Assembly: GCA_022818135.1 (NCBI GenBank)
Contig: JAFMSR010000002.1
Location: 41,829,107 to 41,893,106, forward strand
Length of the DNA: 64,000 bases
Source: Saxidomus purpurata
Taxonomy: Eukaryota > Mollusca > Bivalvia > Venerida > Veneridae
Direction: 5' to 3'
Part shown: piece after piece, positions 1 to 13,900 of the stretch
Numbering within the stretch: position 1 is the first letter of the stretch
Layout: each line of letters opens with the position of its first letter
The notes under the pieces: generated by a model
Database searches by the model: none
What the model saw: only the letters and a program-made list of their open reading frames with translations
Told to the model about the DNA's origin: nothing
Made by a program: the position numbers and the translations under genes

Positions 1-1395
1 CATATCAAGTTAATAAATGCTACAAAAATTAGCATATCAGCCCGTGCTCACTAGGCATTCTCTTAGGGTGGGTACCAGTTTTCAATTTATTTTGTGTGTA
101 AGGATTATATTAACTAAGATCTTTTTCAATTAAGATCATTTCAACTTGTAAAATATCTGGAATATAATTATTTAACTAGATTTTAGATATCGGTATTTGA
201 CTGACTCTGATAAAACTGTCACGGCAAATGTTAAGTTCAACAGAAAAGTTTCTGGCATAAAACTACCAAATTGATTGGGACTGTTTTCGCTGCATAAGTT
301 ATATAACAACTTCAAAATATTCACTTCCTTGCACAGATGTCTCTCCACTAATGCATTGTTTGCGGTAACCTATTCATGTCAGAGTCCCCAGTTATGCCGG
401 ATCCATCGTTTCGGGCTTGTACATGCCGAGGCCACCTAGCAGTTAGGGAAACTTTTATAAGGACATTAAGTTTTTCTGAGTCCAACTCTGTTTCACAGGG
501 TTGGACCTAAGTGATTTACATTTTGTCAAGGCGTTTATATTTGTCGGCTGCCCAATCTTGCAACGTGGCCAAACATTGCGAAACTTAGATAAAATGAATC
601 AATCTATATAACGAGAATCGTATTCTGTTATTTGGTGGGACCAATGAAGAATAACTTTGACCAATCTTGTCTGTCGTGTGTGTATTCGGACCGCTTTCTC
701 CAATAAAGGAACTTGAGGTAATGTGATGATCTATGCAAAATGGCTCAGAGTTACGAACATAGCAGTGGTAACTCTCAATTCGGCTCGCAAAACAATATAT
801 CGCATATCATACAAAAAAACAAGCACATCATGTGCATGCGCTTCTGCAAATGCAGGTGCACTTTCAAATTATGCTTAGGTCCTGACTGTGTCTTCGTCTC
901 GAGTAATGTAGGTAACACATCATTTAATTCTACCCGCCAGTCTTTCATCAAAACAAAATATAGGTAACATAATCAATCTAAGGTAAAAAAAAAATTACCC
1001 GTCAATTAGACAAGGTTTAGTTTTTTAAGAGGTGGTCCTTGTCCACAAATGCGACATAGTAACAATTATGTGCTACATTTTTATGCCTGTACGTTTTCAT
1101 TTTAACTTCGCGTGTGATTTACAATATGTCTAAATTGTATATATCAAAAAGATCTGCAAACATAGCTTTCAAATAAAGTATCATTCGCATGGAATCAAGC
1201 TGTAAGTCAAGATCACGTTAAATATCGTCGTTTCTATGCATTCACTAATAAGACTGCACTTATTAAATCTGTTATCTTTCTTATCTCGTACATTTAACAG
1301 TATCAACAGGTTTGATGAGACTTTTCTAACGCAAAAGTCGACTAAACTTGTATGATTCTTGAAATATTTTCTGAATTTAATATAAAGACATAGTC
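1..1395. other. Upstream flank of gene A, no gene seen
   Basis: AT-rich sequence without a convincing coding exon on either strand. No clear TATA box stands at a normal distance from the ATG; the TATAAAG at 1380 is too close to it. An untranslated first exon within this stretch is possible but cannot be shown. Confidence 0.5.
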
Positions 1396-1997
1396 ATGGA
1401 AAAAGCTGGAAATAAAAGATTAATATACTTCCTCGGATTCCTCGTGATTGTTTTACCAGTAATTGTTGGAATTTTAGTGTGGAAGTTACTTCCAGAATGT
1501 GACGCAAACGATGGCGGGAAAAAAGATAAAAGTACAGGTGGTATGCAAACTACAGCTCGCCCGGACAATAAAGGAACAACTACTGAGAAACCGTTTGAGG
1601 ATGGTCCGTGGAAAGACCTTAGATTACCCCCAACAATTGTTCCCAATCACTACGAAGTGACTCTGTTTCCCGACTTTTACAAAGACAATGAAACCTTTTA
1701 CGGAAATGTGACTATTGAACTTAATGTTAAATCTCCAACCAACATTGTCATGGTGCATATAAAATATTTAAATATCTCGAACACCGCTCTATTCAGCAAT
1801 CCAAACTTCTCAGACAATATCAAAATTAAGAGGACTTTTGAATATTCACCAAAGGAATTCTGGGTTATAGAATGCGACAACGCTCTTACTCCAAACTCTA
1901 CAGTGTATCTATATATATCATTCAGCGGATCGCTGACACGGTCTATAGTTGGTTTATACAAAAGTTCCTATATCAACTCACTTACAAACATGTCGAG
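1396..1997 (+). CDS. Gene A exon 1: cytoplasmic tail, membrane anchor, stalk, start of N-terminal domain
   Basis: Encodes residues 1-201. A short basic tail is followed by a hydrophobic helix at 9-29, then a Thr/Lys/Gly-rich stalk, then [12 protein letters not shown] (75-86), the typical opening of the M1 N-terminal beta domain. Several N-glycosylation sequons are present (NET, NVT, NIS, NFS, NST, NMS). The donor is AG|GTAAGT, phase 2. Confidence 0.93.
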
Positions 1998-4900
1998 GTA
2001 AGTACAGTTATTTTTCATTTAAATTAATAAGATCCCAAACGCTTGCTGATTTCGTTATAAATACATCAACAGTCATGTTAAGACAGTGTTTTAGGCACTT
2101 TCATGCCTAAATTTACTCTTCCGCTTGAGGTAACTAGTTACCAAAAAAGGCAGAGGTAGGTTTATATTACACAATTATATATTATGGTATATGTTGTATC
2201 ACTTACTCTTATGAATCCATAAACTAATCAATAAATTATAAGACGGGGAAGTAAACGGGGTGACCAAATAGGGGCCTCAATCAAAAACTTATTTATGGCA
2301 GAATTTGCAAACATGTGACAGTCAAGCAATAAGGATGAAAGTTTTGTAATCAACAGGCCATTAATTACTAAAGTAAATCAATGTTTCTGCGTTTGTTTAC
2401 TTTAGTAAAGAATGGCCCGGATATTTATAAATTATTTGAAGTTACACATTGAAACGCTTTCCGTGTTGGCGCCTTCTTTATTAAAAAAAACCTTGTCAAG
2501 TGCATTATTTTACTTCTCTTAAAACTAAGTTTTAAAAGATCTGCATAAATCTATCAAAAATAAAAAATACAAACTATCCTTATAAAAGAAAACTCGCCAT
2601 TTGAACCTTTATAAGGTGTTTTCATCGACGGCCCCCTTCTATTACACATATCGTAGACTTCCGTAGTGTCTCAAGTACAAACGTTCATGGACCGAATAAA
2701 TGGATTCATGGATAGTAAGACAGCTCAAGTGGCTTTGGATGATTAAAAGTCATGCGGCAGACGTGACATTACTAGGCAGTCATTTGGAGGACTTTCATTG
2801 CCAACTATGTACAACAAAGATAAACTTTTAGAGGCCAAGGCAATATTGTCCTTAGAAGATAAGTGATCTTCTTTAGATGTTAAGAGAAACATTATGCAAT
2901 AGACATCAATAAATCCCGACACTGTTTTATCTCTTGTTGGTTTCAGTTCTATAGCAACGACGAAGTTTGAACCAGTAGCAGCACGTCGAGCTTTCCCTTG
3001 TTTTGACGAACCCAACATAAAGGCAGAATATACCGTCCATCTTGTACATCACCCAAGTTACACTGCATTATCAAATATGCCTGACAACGTGAGTTATCTC
3101 TATAAAGCAATGATCTGAAACGGTGTCATTTAATAATGTGTAATGATATTTGTTTATATATTATTTTTAAATGTTCTCAATGACACCAGTGCATGCGAAT
3201 CCTACAAATTGCTTGACGTAATAAGCTTACTGGTGTCCAAGCTGATCCGTTAAGTGCTTAAGATATTGTAGACGATCTTGATTTTCAAGATTATCTTGTT
3301 GTTAAACTTCAAAGTACATGTATTACTCTTCTACTGAAACACATTTTTGTAATCTTTTTAGCAAGACTTGAAATGCTGCTAGGTAATCTTCTTTTAGTTT
3401 ATGTTGGAGGTACGCGTATTAAGCGCTGTCAAGAGAACTTTTCTGCCTACCAAGAAAGCATTTTTGGAAATCTAAAGAATAGGGTTAGATCCGGGGAGTA
3501 TGAAGAGTGATTTAGAACATGCACATTTTGCAGACGCCAAGAATGTCTTGACAGTATTATACCTGTGAGATGTAGAGTTGTCACAAATAAGGTGCACACC
3601 TGACCGCTCTATGCTTTGGTGCGTCCTTTTGTAATCCTTTTCAGTTTCTTCAAATAGAGTTCTTTAAGAGCTGTCACTAAAATTAAAATAACCAATTAAC
3701 AACATTTTCTTTATACTAATCGTTAGCTTTGAAATACATGACCGCACTTGATTTTCGTTTTGTTTCCATTGTTATCAACCCTTCTATTTCATCATATTAT
3801 AAGTTATGAAGAGCTCATCTGTCACAGTTTTAAAGTTTTCTTCCCGAAATTCCAGGAAACATCTAAACCATCTGTTCTTTTGTTCCGCAGTCAGCAAATT
3901 TAGGTACTCACCTAGCTCAAATCTTTCTTAGTAAATTTTGTTTGCATCCAGCCTTCTAATACATGTAATACTGTTAGCTAACTGGCCATTTGCTTTGCTG
4001 ATAGATAGTATTTGGTCTACCAGGGAATATATCGTCGACCAGCTTTAAAAGAATAATGTACACATGGAGCGCATTTAGGTCGATATTTTACACACAATTC
4101 TTTAAAAACACGAATCTGTTTTACATCTATACCAAGCCTAGTAGCCTCGAATTCCAGCCTTTTCGTCCCTAACCCTAACCCTAGCTATATCTTTAAAGAC
4201 CAATTAGTAGGTTCTAAAGCGTCATAGACAATCTGGTCGACAGTCTGAGCTTCAAAAAATAAAGTTGTTGACATTAAAACTCTAAACTGTTCATTACTAC
4301 CTCTAAAGTATGTCATAGTTAAACTGAAAAAAATCCCGGAAGAAAATTCCTGTGATGTTAATGGAATAAAAGTATATCCGTAAGTATAATTCTTCTTTCG
4401 TTTAAGTAGGACTGGTTACACTGGAATGTGAACTAACTGACTCTGATAAGTTAATTTTATGAAGTGTTTTAATTGTTGACTCCGTCAAATGTCACATGGG
4501 TGGAAACTCGTACTTTTAAAGACATTAAATATAAATAAAAGTTATCAATTTAATTCTCATACGTTCTTCTAAAAAAATTGTTGATGTACAATGTAAACTA
4601 GAATTTCATTCTCCAAAATCTTCAAATACATCTTCAACCATTTTTGCCCTTTTTTAAATTATGTTTAGACATTTTTGAAAAGTATTTTTTCAATCTCCCA
4701 ATATATCAAGACAAATGATAGTGCATATGATTACAAAAGAAATAGGTCACTTAATGTAATAAAAATAACACCAAAACGTTCTGTTGCATTTTATATACCA
4801 TTCTGAAAGTTATCAAATATTCTGTTGACTGTTTTAAAACTAAGTTTATGCTCTTACATGTAATGTGATAGATTATACTTAGCCATACAATAATGGTCAT

Positions 4901-7900
4901 AAAATTGTAACAAGTAATGTTTTCTAAAATATGTGATACGGTTCCCGAAAGCATGGAACAATGTATAAAATGAAATGAATTTTTTGGGTATAGACAGTTA
5001 CCACTGGCTGTAAACCTTCTCAAAAGTTGACAAGAGGTAAACATTGTTGTTGCATTACATGATCTATTTCTTTTGTAATCATATGCACCATCATTTGTTT
5101 TGATATATTGGGAGATTGAAAGACCTTTCCGAAATGTCTTAACATAATTTTAAAAAGGGAAAAAGAAATGGTTAAAAATTATGACATATTGTCGAATGAA
5201 ATTTTAGTTTCGTCAGGTGCTATCCCAAGCTAAAGAAATGTATTAACCAGCTTTGTATGTCTACATTTTATCATGGAGTTGATGAAAGATATTTTGTAAA
5301 GTGCAAGAAACAATTTCAAATTTCTCATAATTTGGGCTTTTAAAATAACCCATAATCCATGAAAAGCTGATTGATGTATAAACCTTAGGTGTATATTTTT
5401 AGGAGTTTATCAGGACAGTTTACATTGCTAAGCACGGTTAATGCAAAATATTTAATAATTCTCCTTAAAAATACTCTTTGAACAACAGAAATTTCAAAGC
5501 TTTTAAACGTATCATGTTTGTAAACATTAATGTTGCTGTTAGGGATATTATTAAATAGGAAGACAATGGGTGAGATCCTGGACAGCCAAGAATGACAAAT
5601 GTTGCGTTTTTTTCCCGAATGATTAACACATCCAATCACCCTCATATGCCCTATAAAAATTTGATTTGTTTGTGTATCTGTTGTTCAATTCCAGCTATAT
5701 TTGTGTACAAATTCATCAAAATTGCAAACACTCATTCACTGTTCTTAATCGTGTAGCTGTCATCTGGGTCATAAGTAAATCTCTGCGTTAGGTTGATACA
5801 GTCAGGTTTACGCAATAGCACTGGGTATATCCCAAACATTTAGTATACATCTCCAGGTTAGACACGTTAACACAGCAAATATTTATCAATTATAGTTCGT
5901 AAAGTAAAATTTACTTTCTATACAGTCTTAACTATGATAAAAACATTTTTTTTGGCAATATGCAGTAAACATAATACGATAACAACAGCAAATAAATAGT
6001 CACTTACATGTTTTCCTCGACATTTATCTTTAATTCTAATACATTGTACACACAAAATACACATCTCTGAAATGATATTCAAGGTACTTCCAGTTGTTCA
6101 AGCCTCGAGATATTTTCACGAAATTGTCAAGAGAACAAATTCTTTTCATTATTTCCGAAGTCTTATTTAACTGGATTACATTTCATACACTTACCTTCTA
6201 GTATACTGTATAACTCTTTCTATCCACTATTTCATTTTCAGGGTACAAATGCATGGTCAGGAGACTCTAGTCTGAAGGTCACAAGTTTTCAGCGGTCTGT
6301 GAAAATGAGTACATATTTGGTGTGTTTCATCGTCTGCGACTTCCAGTTCCTAGAGAACACGACTGAGACCGGAACCAAAGTCAGTACATATAATTCTCCG
6401 ACATGTAGTGTGTAGCGACAATAACATTTCTTTGTTACACTTGAATTAATATGTGGGTTTTAATACATGTGTTATCACAAACAGGTAACATGTTGACGGC
6501 ACGAAGCCATACTTATATAAAAACCAAAATTAATGCAAGATCGAGTATATTAATATACTAGCACTTGTAAACAAACAAAAAAAAACACAACGAAATCAAT
6601 ACGTACAAAAATTAAAGCAAGTAAATTATAAAATTAACTAGGCTTATATTTATTTTTTCCAGGTTCGTCTGTTTGCGCCCTCTGATCGTGTAAACCAAAC
6701 GCAGTTCGCACTACAGGTTGCCATTACCGCAGTAGATTTATACACCAAGATGTTCAATGTGTCATACCCATTACCAAAACTTGGTACGTATGGACATACA
6801 CAATTAACGAAAATGTACAAATCTGAAAAATGATTTCAAATATTTGGTACCAGGAATATAAAGGGTTATGCATTTGACCGTGCATAACACGGACACTGTA
6901 GTTTGAAACCTACACGGACTAACGTGTTGTCATAAATAGAACCTTTTCTAAGCAAAAACGTCGTAGCTAAGTAAAACAAAACTATTAAGGAGATAAAACT
7001 AGAGTCAGTGCTATATTTTAATACTTTTTTATGGGATGGTTAATATGTACTTGGTGAAAACGTCCATCTAAATTTAGTACTCAATGTCGTAAATGACTTC
7101 CAATTGATAGGTCATATAGCATTTTTTCTGTTGACAAAATTAATGGACTGTCTAATATGGACAAAGAATCAGGAATCATTGTACCTGCCATAAATTATAT
7201 TGATATTCGTGAAGATTACATCCTTTGAAAGTATTAAAGTCATTAAACAGCAATTTACTAATATAGCTTTTTTGTTTTCAGACCTTATTTCTATCCCTGA
7301 CTTTGTATCTGGAGCGATGGAGAACTGGGGCTTGATAACATTTAGAGAAACAAACATACTGTATGATCCCCTACAGTCTTCCTCAGCCAACAAGCAACGT
7401 GTTGCTACGGTAGTTGCTCACGAAGTGTCACATCAGGTATATTGATTCATCATGTTAGCAAGTCATGCGACAAACCACAATCGGGTACAATGAAGTTGTT
7501 GTTAACATGACAAATACAGACAAACAAGAGAACGCACACTTCTGCAAGAGGCACAAAAAACTTGCCAAGGAACATGAAACCAACATGAATGCTGCCACTG
7601 AATAATTTCCCATTTGTTTTAAATATTCGCTAATATATCTTGTATTTGATCTATACTATATACAACTAAGCACCAGCAGGGACCATATCCAAAGCTGAAA
7701 ATGTCGCAGCCCGAGCCGAAACAAATAAAGACAGAGGCTGTTGCCTTGTCGTTGAACAAGGTTTGCAAAAGACGTCTCGTTGAAATGCCTCGGCTTTTTG
7801 TGTTTTCAAAAAGTAATGTACATCTAATAGTGGTTGACTGTGATGACATACAGTATGTCTTCGATTCCTTATATCCATTTTCCTTAAAGTTTGATTGTTT

Positions 7901-10900
7901 ATAAGTCCCGGCTGACCCTAGGACTTTTCCCTGGGTGCACTTGCCAAGAGTCCTGACAGGCGCAGGTTGAAGAGAGACTGGCGAAGATACAAGGGAATCT
8001 GGGTACCAGACCCTAGCTCTTTTACGAATAGACCCCTTGGTTCTTTTAATTGCGCGGTGTATAGAACCGATAACGTTGGACTACCTCTGCGTTTCTTACC
8101 ACTTCATCTCATTTCGATCATCCTTACTTGTACATTTTTTTCTTTTGACTGTAGTGGTTTGGTAATCTGGTGACGATGAACTGGTGGCAGGATCTATGGC
8201 TGAACGAGGGGTTTGCTTCCTTTATGGAATATATCGGGGCGGCGGAACACCAGCCAGACTGGCAACTTGTAATATATGTTTCTGTGATATTCTTCTAGTG
8301 TTTGTTACTTGTTTTCTTATACGCTCCCTGTATAATTACACAGTATTTACATTGTGAAGCATACTACAAAATTAACGATGCCAGAGGACTAAGTAGCCTA
8401 AATGGATTGCAGCTGAAAGTCGCAATACTTATACAGAAAGATCTGGAAATTTCCATTGCAATTGGACTGAAATAAATTGGCATATAGATTTATTTATTTT
8501 ATATACAATTGAATTTTATCACATTATAAATGGTGTGCAAGAGCAATTAACAAAATACCTAACTTTTTTTTATTTCAGTTAGAGTATTTCTTGATAGGTG
8601 ACCTTCAACCAGTGATGGTTACGGACGCTGGTGTTTCCTCCCACCCAATCGTTATGCAGGTTGAAGACCCAGCACAGATCAATTCTGTTTTTGATAGTAT
8701 TTCTTACAGCAAGGTATATTCTTGAAGATCGTAAAACATAAGTGGTTCATAAGCAACAAATAGTACTTCACATATAGAATCATTACGTTGGTTTTCTAGA
8801 CACAGTCCGTTCTTGTTACATTATGTTTAAATAACGATATAAAACAAATGCTGCGGAAAATAGGATGAACATTTTAATGATCTGCTTGTCCATGCTATTT
8901 CAGGGTTGTTCAATAATAAGGATGTTAGAGCACTGGATGGGAAAGGACGCATTCTTTCATGGAATATCAAAGTACCTGCAGCACTTCCGGTATAAGAATG
9001 CTCGTACCGATGATCTTTGGGAGTTCCTAGGAGACGTACGTATTCAAAGAACTATTTTATACTGAATCATATGCTGGAAGAAAGCTCTATACTTTAATTG
9101 TGTTTGTTAGTTCTTATTTGTTACTGCTGTTTGAGTTTTTTTAGGGAAAAAAACAACAAGATCTAAGTAAATTCTAATAGCATCGATAATTTATGTTCTT
9201 TTTAGTTTATGCATATTATAATATTATACACTTGGTCCCAGATAAAACCAGATTTAAGTGTGAAAACTGTGATGGATACATGGACAAAGCAGATGGGCTT
9301 ACCATATATCAACGTGTCCGTAGACGGGTCTAAAATCACTGTAAATCAACAAAGATTCCTTGCAGATTCGTCCATACATTATAATATCAGCGAATCGGAA
9401 TACGGGTATGGCATTATATAAATGATATATCTGATAGAGATAACTATAGCAGCGAATCGGAATACGGGTATGGCATTATATAAATGATATATCTGATAAA
9501 GATAACTATAGCAGCGAATCGGAATACGGGTATGGCATTATATAAATGATATATCTGATAAAGATAACTATAGCAGCGAATCGCAATACGGGTATGGCAT
9601 TATATAAATGATATATCTGATAAAGATAACCTGATAAATGAAATTTCAAAAAGTAAGAAAGAATGATTATATACATGTATTAGTTTCACATACGCTGCGG
9701 TGCACGGTATAAAATTGAAATAGTTTATCTTTCAGATACATGTGGTATATAAAACTGGACTATATGACAAGTGATGGTCAAAATGACAGTCGGTGGATGA
9801 TGAAACAGCAGTCAGGTAATGGCTACTTACGTTCTCACTCAGTTGATGGAAGCACGTGACTGCTATAAGGGGTAACCCAACTACAGTTATCCAATGAAAG
9901 GTTGACTTTAACACGAGAGCAACCTGATGTTATCGACAATCACTTTTAGGACTATCAAGTCAGAAGCATTCGAACGACAAGACAAAGAAGACAAGAAGAT
10001 TATGAAGTACATTGTAGTAACGTTGTACTAACTTTAATGTACACTTACCTCATTATTTATAATATTGTTATTAGATGATACCATAAACAGCTTTTCCTGT
10101 TGGTGATAGACTACATAGTTTTTTGTTGCTGTTTGGCTTTGAGAGTATTGTAGAAAATATGACCATATGATATGATATGTCACATATTTTTCAGAGACGT
10201 TTGATGTTGGTGTTGATACCGAGAGCCAGCACGATACGTGGATTAAGTTCAACTTGAACGAAACAGGGTTTTATAGAGTGAATTATCCAGATTTTCTTTG
10301 GAAGAGACTTTCGACGGAACTTGCGAATGGTAGTAAGGTAGGTGAACCTAACGTTCTCTTAAAACCTGATTCTTGTCATAGCCTCGTTCGGGCTCTTCAT
10401 AACACTTTAATTAGTACCTTATCGTGACTCTCAAGAAGAGGATAGCATCGCTCTGTTTTTAAATCAGTAGATCTAAACATAACAAGTTTCTAACACAAAA
10501 TAGTTAAGCATATACTTGCCTACACTCTTTTTGTTAAAATCATTGTTTGTAATTTATCTGCAGCTACTCAGTATCACAGACAGGGCGAACCTAATTGATG
10601 ACGCATTTAATCTTGCACGTGCTGGTCATCTAAGTTATGATATAGCCCTTGACATGACGTCATATTTAGACAAAGAGGAGGATTATCTCCCATGGAAAAG
10701 CTCGGCTAATGCTTTATCCTATTTATCTACCATGCTAGAATTTACTGGCAGTTACAGTCTTCTCCAGGTTGGTCACTTCAATTTGTATCGCTCACATGGA
10801 GAGTATGCATCGTAGTAGCCAATCAATGATTTCCACGTGTCTTATCAAAACTGACGTAGTCGTCTGCGTATAGAGTACATGCAACGGCAATTTTAGATGA

Positions 10901-13900
10901 AATTGTATCTCGTTTTACTATTTTAGATTTGTAGATCTAGTAGAAAGAATATCTGTAACGATTTAAATTATAAACAGAAACACATAATGCTACTTTCCTA
11001 TGTTCATGTGCAGAACTTGAAAATGATTTGCTTAGTGGTGTACCAGTACACATCTTTCCGATGTCCTGTGAATATGTAACATGAAAAATTAATATGCGCA
11101 CAGTTAAAGTGTGTCAATGAACGGTTAGGTGTTGAATTTTCGCAGTAATTTTGTTAACAGAGTAAAATGAATGTCGCTTTATTAAATTTGGTTGATATAG
11201 ATCTAGTATATATTTTTCGAGGTTCACATATGTAATTTATAACCATGCTCCATAATGAGCTACTTTGTATGTGGATGTCTCGTGAAGTGATGGTAAAGCT
11301 TTCAGAAATTAGTAGCGCAGGCAAAAAGCTAGAATTTCGTTCGCCAAAATCTTCAAACGTTTTTATCTTTTAATGTGTTTAGAAAGTACGTAAATCAATA
11401 CATTTTTGGAAAGGTTTTTTTTCCAAATAAACTATTATGACAAATTAAATGATGGTTATCATGATTAAAACTAAATGTAATAAATTGTGCTACCGATCAT
11501 TGATGTTTGAACAAGGCAGCCACCTATACAAAAATGTTTCCTTGCATTTTATAAACTATGCCCTTGTTTATACTCATTAACCATACAAAAATTGGTCATA
11601 AAATTAAAAAAAGTAATGTTTTCAAAAGTATATGCCTCAAACTGCTATCAATGTATATGAAGAAAAAAAAATTGGGTATAGAGGATTACCCCTAGCGCTA
11701 CCTTAAAATGGTTGTAGGTAAAGCACTGACGTTATATATATAGAAAGAGGCGATATCTACAATTTTCACATTAAATAATAAAATTCTGCCATGAAGTACA
11801 TTGTACAACTAAAATAAGCAAAATTGATTACTTAAGTAAATTGTTGTTGTTTAAAGTCTTGAGCAGTTTGTATGTAGGTTGTAGACCTGATTAGGTCTTT
11901 AGATATCCGTAAAAATTGCTTCCCCTGTTATTTCTGGTTCTAGGAATACAAATTAAAAAAGGTCAAACCTGCATATAAACTTCTTGGTTGGAATGACACA
12001 GGGTCACATGTTCGAAGGTAAGAAATGTTTATTATAAATTATAGCTGTATGTAACATCAAGACCAAACCATCCCTTTAATATGAATCAAACCAAATTACA
12101 TCATATCCCTACCACATAACAACTGTTCTCTTACTCCTAAAATCATTAAAAAATGGTCGTAACCCTGCTTCTGATCTTCATTTTATCCTTGACTAAGAGC
12201 AGTTTACCTTTATACAAACCACAAGCATAAGAATTTAAATAAACTTAATACAGTGACACTAATTTAAAAGCACTTTCGTAACCAATGCAGATTGATGCGA
12301 TCCACAGTTATCTCCCTGGCCTGTGGTAATGGGCACCATGATTGCCTTCAGACCGCAAGACAGATGTTCAGCGAATGGCTTCACAATGGCACCAAGTAAG
12401 TGACTTCCTTAGTAATTTAGTTTCCATTAATCCGTTCTAAATGTTTCAAACACTGCTTGAAATTATCAATACTTTCCGAGGTCCATAATGTTCAAGTTAC
12501 ATCTAAGCGGATTAAGATATATCTTCACGTTTGAAAATGCAGGTACCCTGTTGGTTGTAAAAAAAAAAAAATATGGGAATGCCACGTACCAAAAACACGC
12601 ATCAAACCCTCCAAAACCCCCCCCCCCCCCGAAGGCACACCACCACCCCCCACGTACACACACACAAAACACACCACCAACAGAACGAATAAAGGAACAC
12701 GTGGGCCCCCCCCTTGAACGCCACGTCCCATAGTTATTGCTGATCTATGTATATTTATTGTTTCTTTCAGTATCGTCCCTAATTTGCGGTCAGTAATATA
12801 CACGTATGGTATGAGGTCTGTGGATAGGTCGGATGTGTGGATGAAGGTGTGGAACAGATATATGACAGAGTCTATCCCTCAGGAGAAGTCAAAACTTATG
12901 TCAGCACTTGCACAGACACCGTCTGTATCTCTACTAATGAGGTGAATATTCAGTGGCGACATAACTTCTTTTATAGGCACGGGAATTGACATAGGTGCAA
13001 GTATTTTCCAATATAGTTTCTTATGCATATATATCTGGTAGGTGTAAGTACAAATTAACCGTGAAAAATACTTCGCAGTTCTTCGCCCCGAGCTGGATTC
13101 AACCTCGAGCCCTCTATTACCGTAGGCGGACATTCTGTCATGCCGCCATAAGTTAGCTCAATGACTAGGAAGTATACCTCTACTACACAAAGTCACTACG
13201 CACTTCGGCGTCGGCCTACGTACTCCGATTTATAATGTCCCGACCGAAAGCCGACAGAGTTTATCATTAGCGTAAAACAATTCAGATCTCTTGCAATGGT
13301 AGCGATTCTAACATATTCGGCAACTTTTCATACATCAATACATTTGTATATCAAATACAACATCGTGAAAGAGTCGAAATAATAATTATTAATAGTATTA
13401 TTATTACGCACTCGTGATTAAATTACTTCGCATCGGAACTCCTGTCTGTGTTTTAGTCAACGATAAAATGCAGAGACACATTCATTATTTCTTTAACACA
13501 AAGTAGAAACGATCATTTTAAAGACTTTGTTATTTATGCTTACTCAGGTCCGTAATTACAAAACAGATTCCATGCTCGTCTTCAGTTTTGTGCTCAAACT
13601 TTGAATCAATATAAAATACATGTAAATAGTTTGACATACTCCTAATAAAAATGTCTCTAACATGCTTTTTGTAAGTTCGAAATTGCTTCTTTTGTTTTCC
13701 GATATGTTCTTGCTGAAACTGAGCCGATCTTGAAAAGGGTATATAATGGGGCCTGATATGGTTTTGGATTACATAAGAACGTTTCAAATTTTCTTGCCAA
13801 TAAAAAGACGCAGTATATGCAAACACGCCAAGGGTGTTAATAATATGTAAAGTTAAGAAAATCTTTTCAAATATCAGTCAAATTGCTACGTCTTTCAAAT

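Noticed and set aside
740..967. 75-codon frame upstream of gene A
   Set aside because: No motif, no splice context, no hydrophobic signal; length expected by chance.
1380..1386. TATAAAG as gene A promoter
   Set aside because: Only about 10 bp before the start codon, too close to act as a TATA box for this reading frame.
4167..4184. Chromosome fusion scar from telomere-like repeats
   Set aside because: Fewer than three units in AT-rich DNA; chance is sufficient.
12488..12803. Pro-rich and Gly-rich frames in gene A intron 14
   Set aside because: Produced by C runs and CA repeats; they overlap a correctly spliced intron.
13060..13190. tRNA gene or SINE on the minus strand in gene A intron 15
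   Set aside because: Only a GGTTGAATCC box resembles a tRNA; no cloverleaf or matching A box could be drawn.
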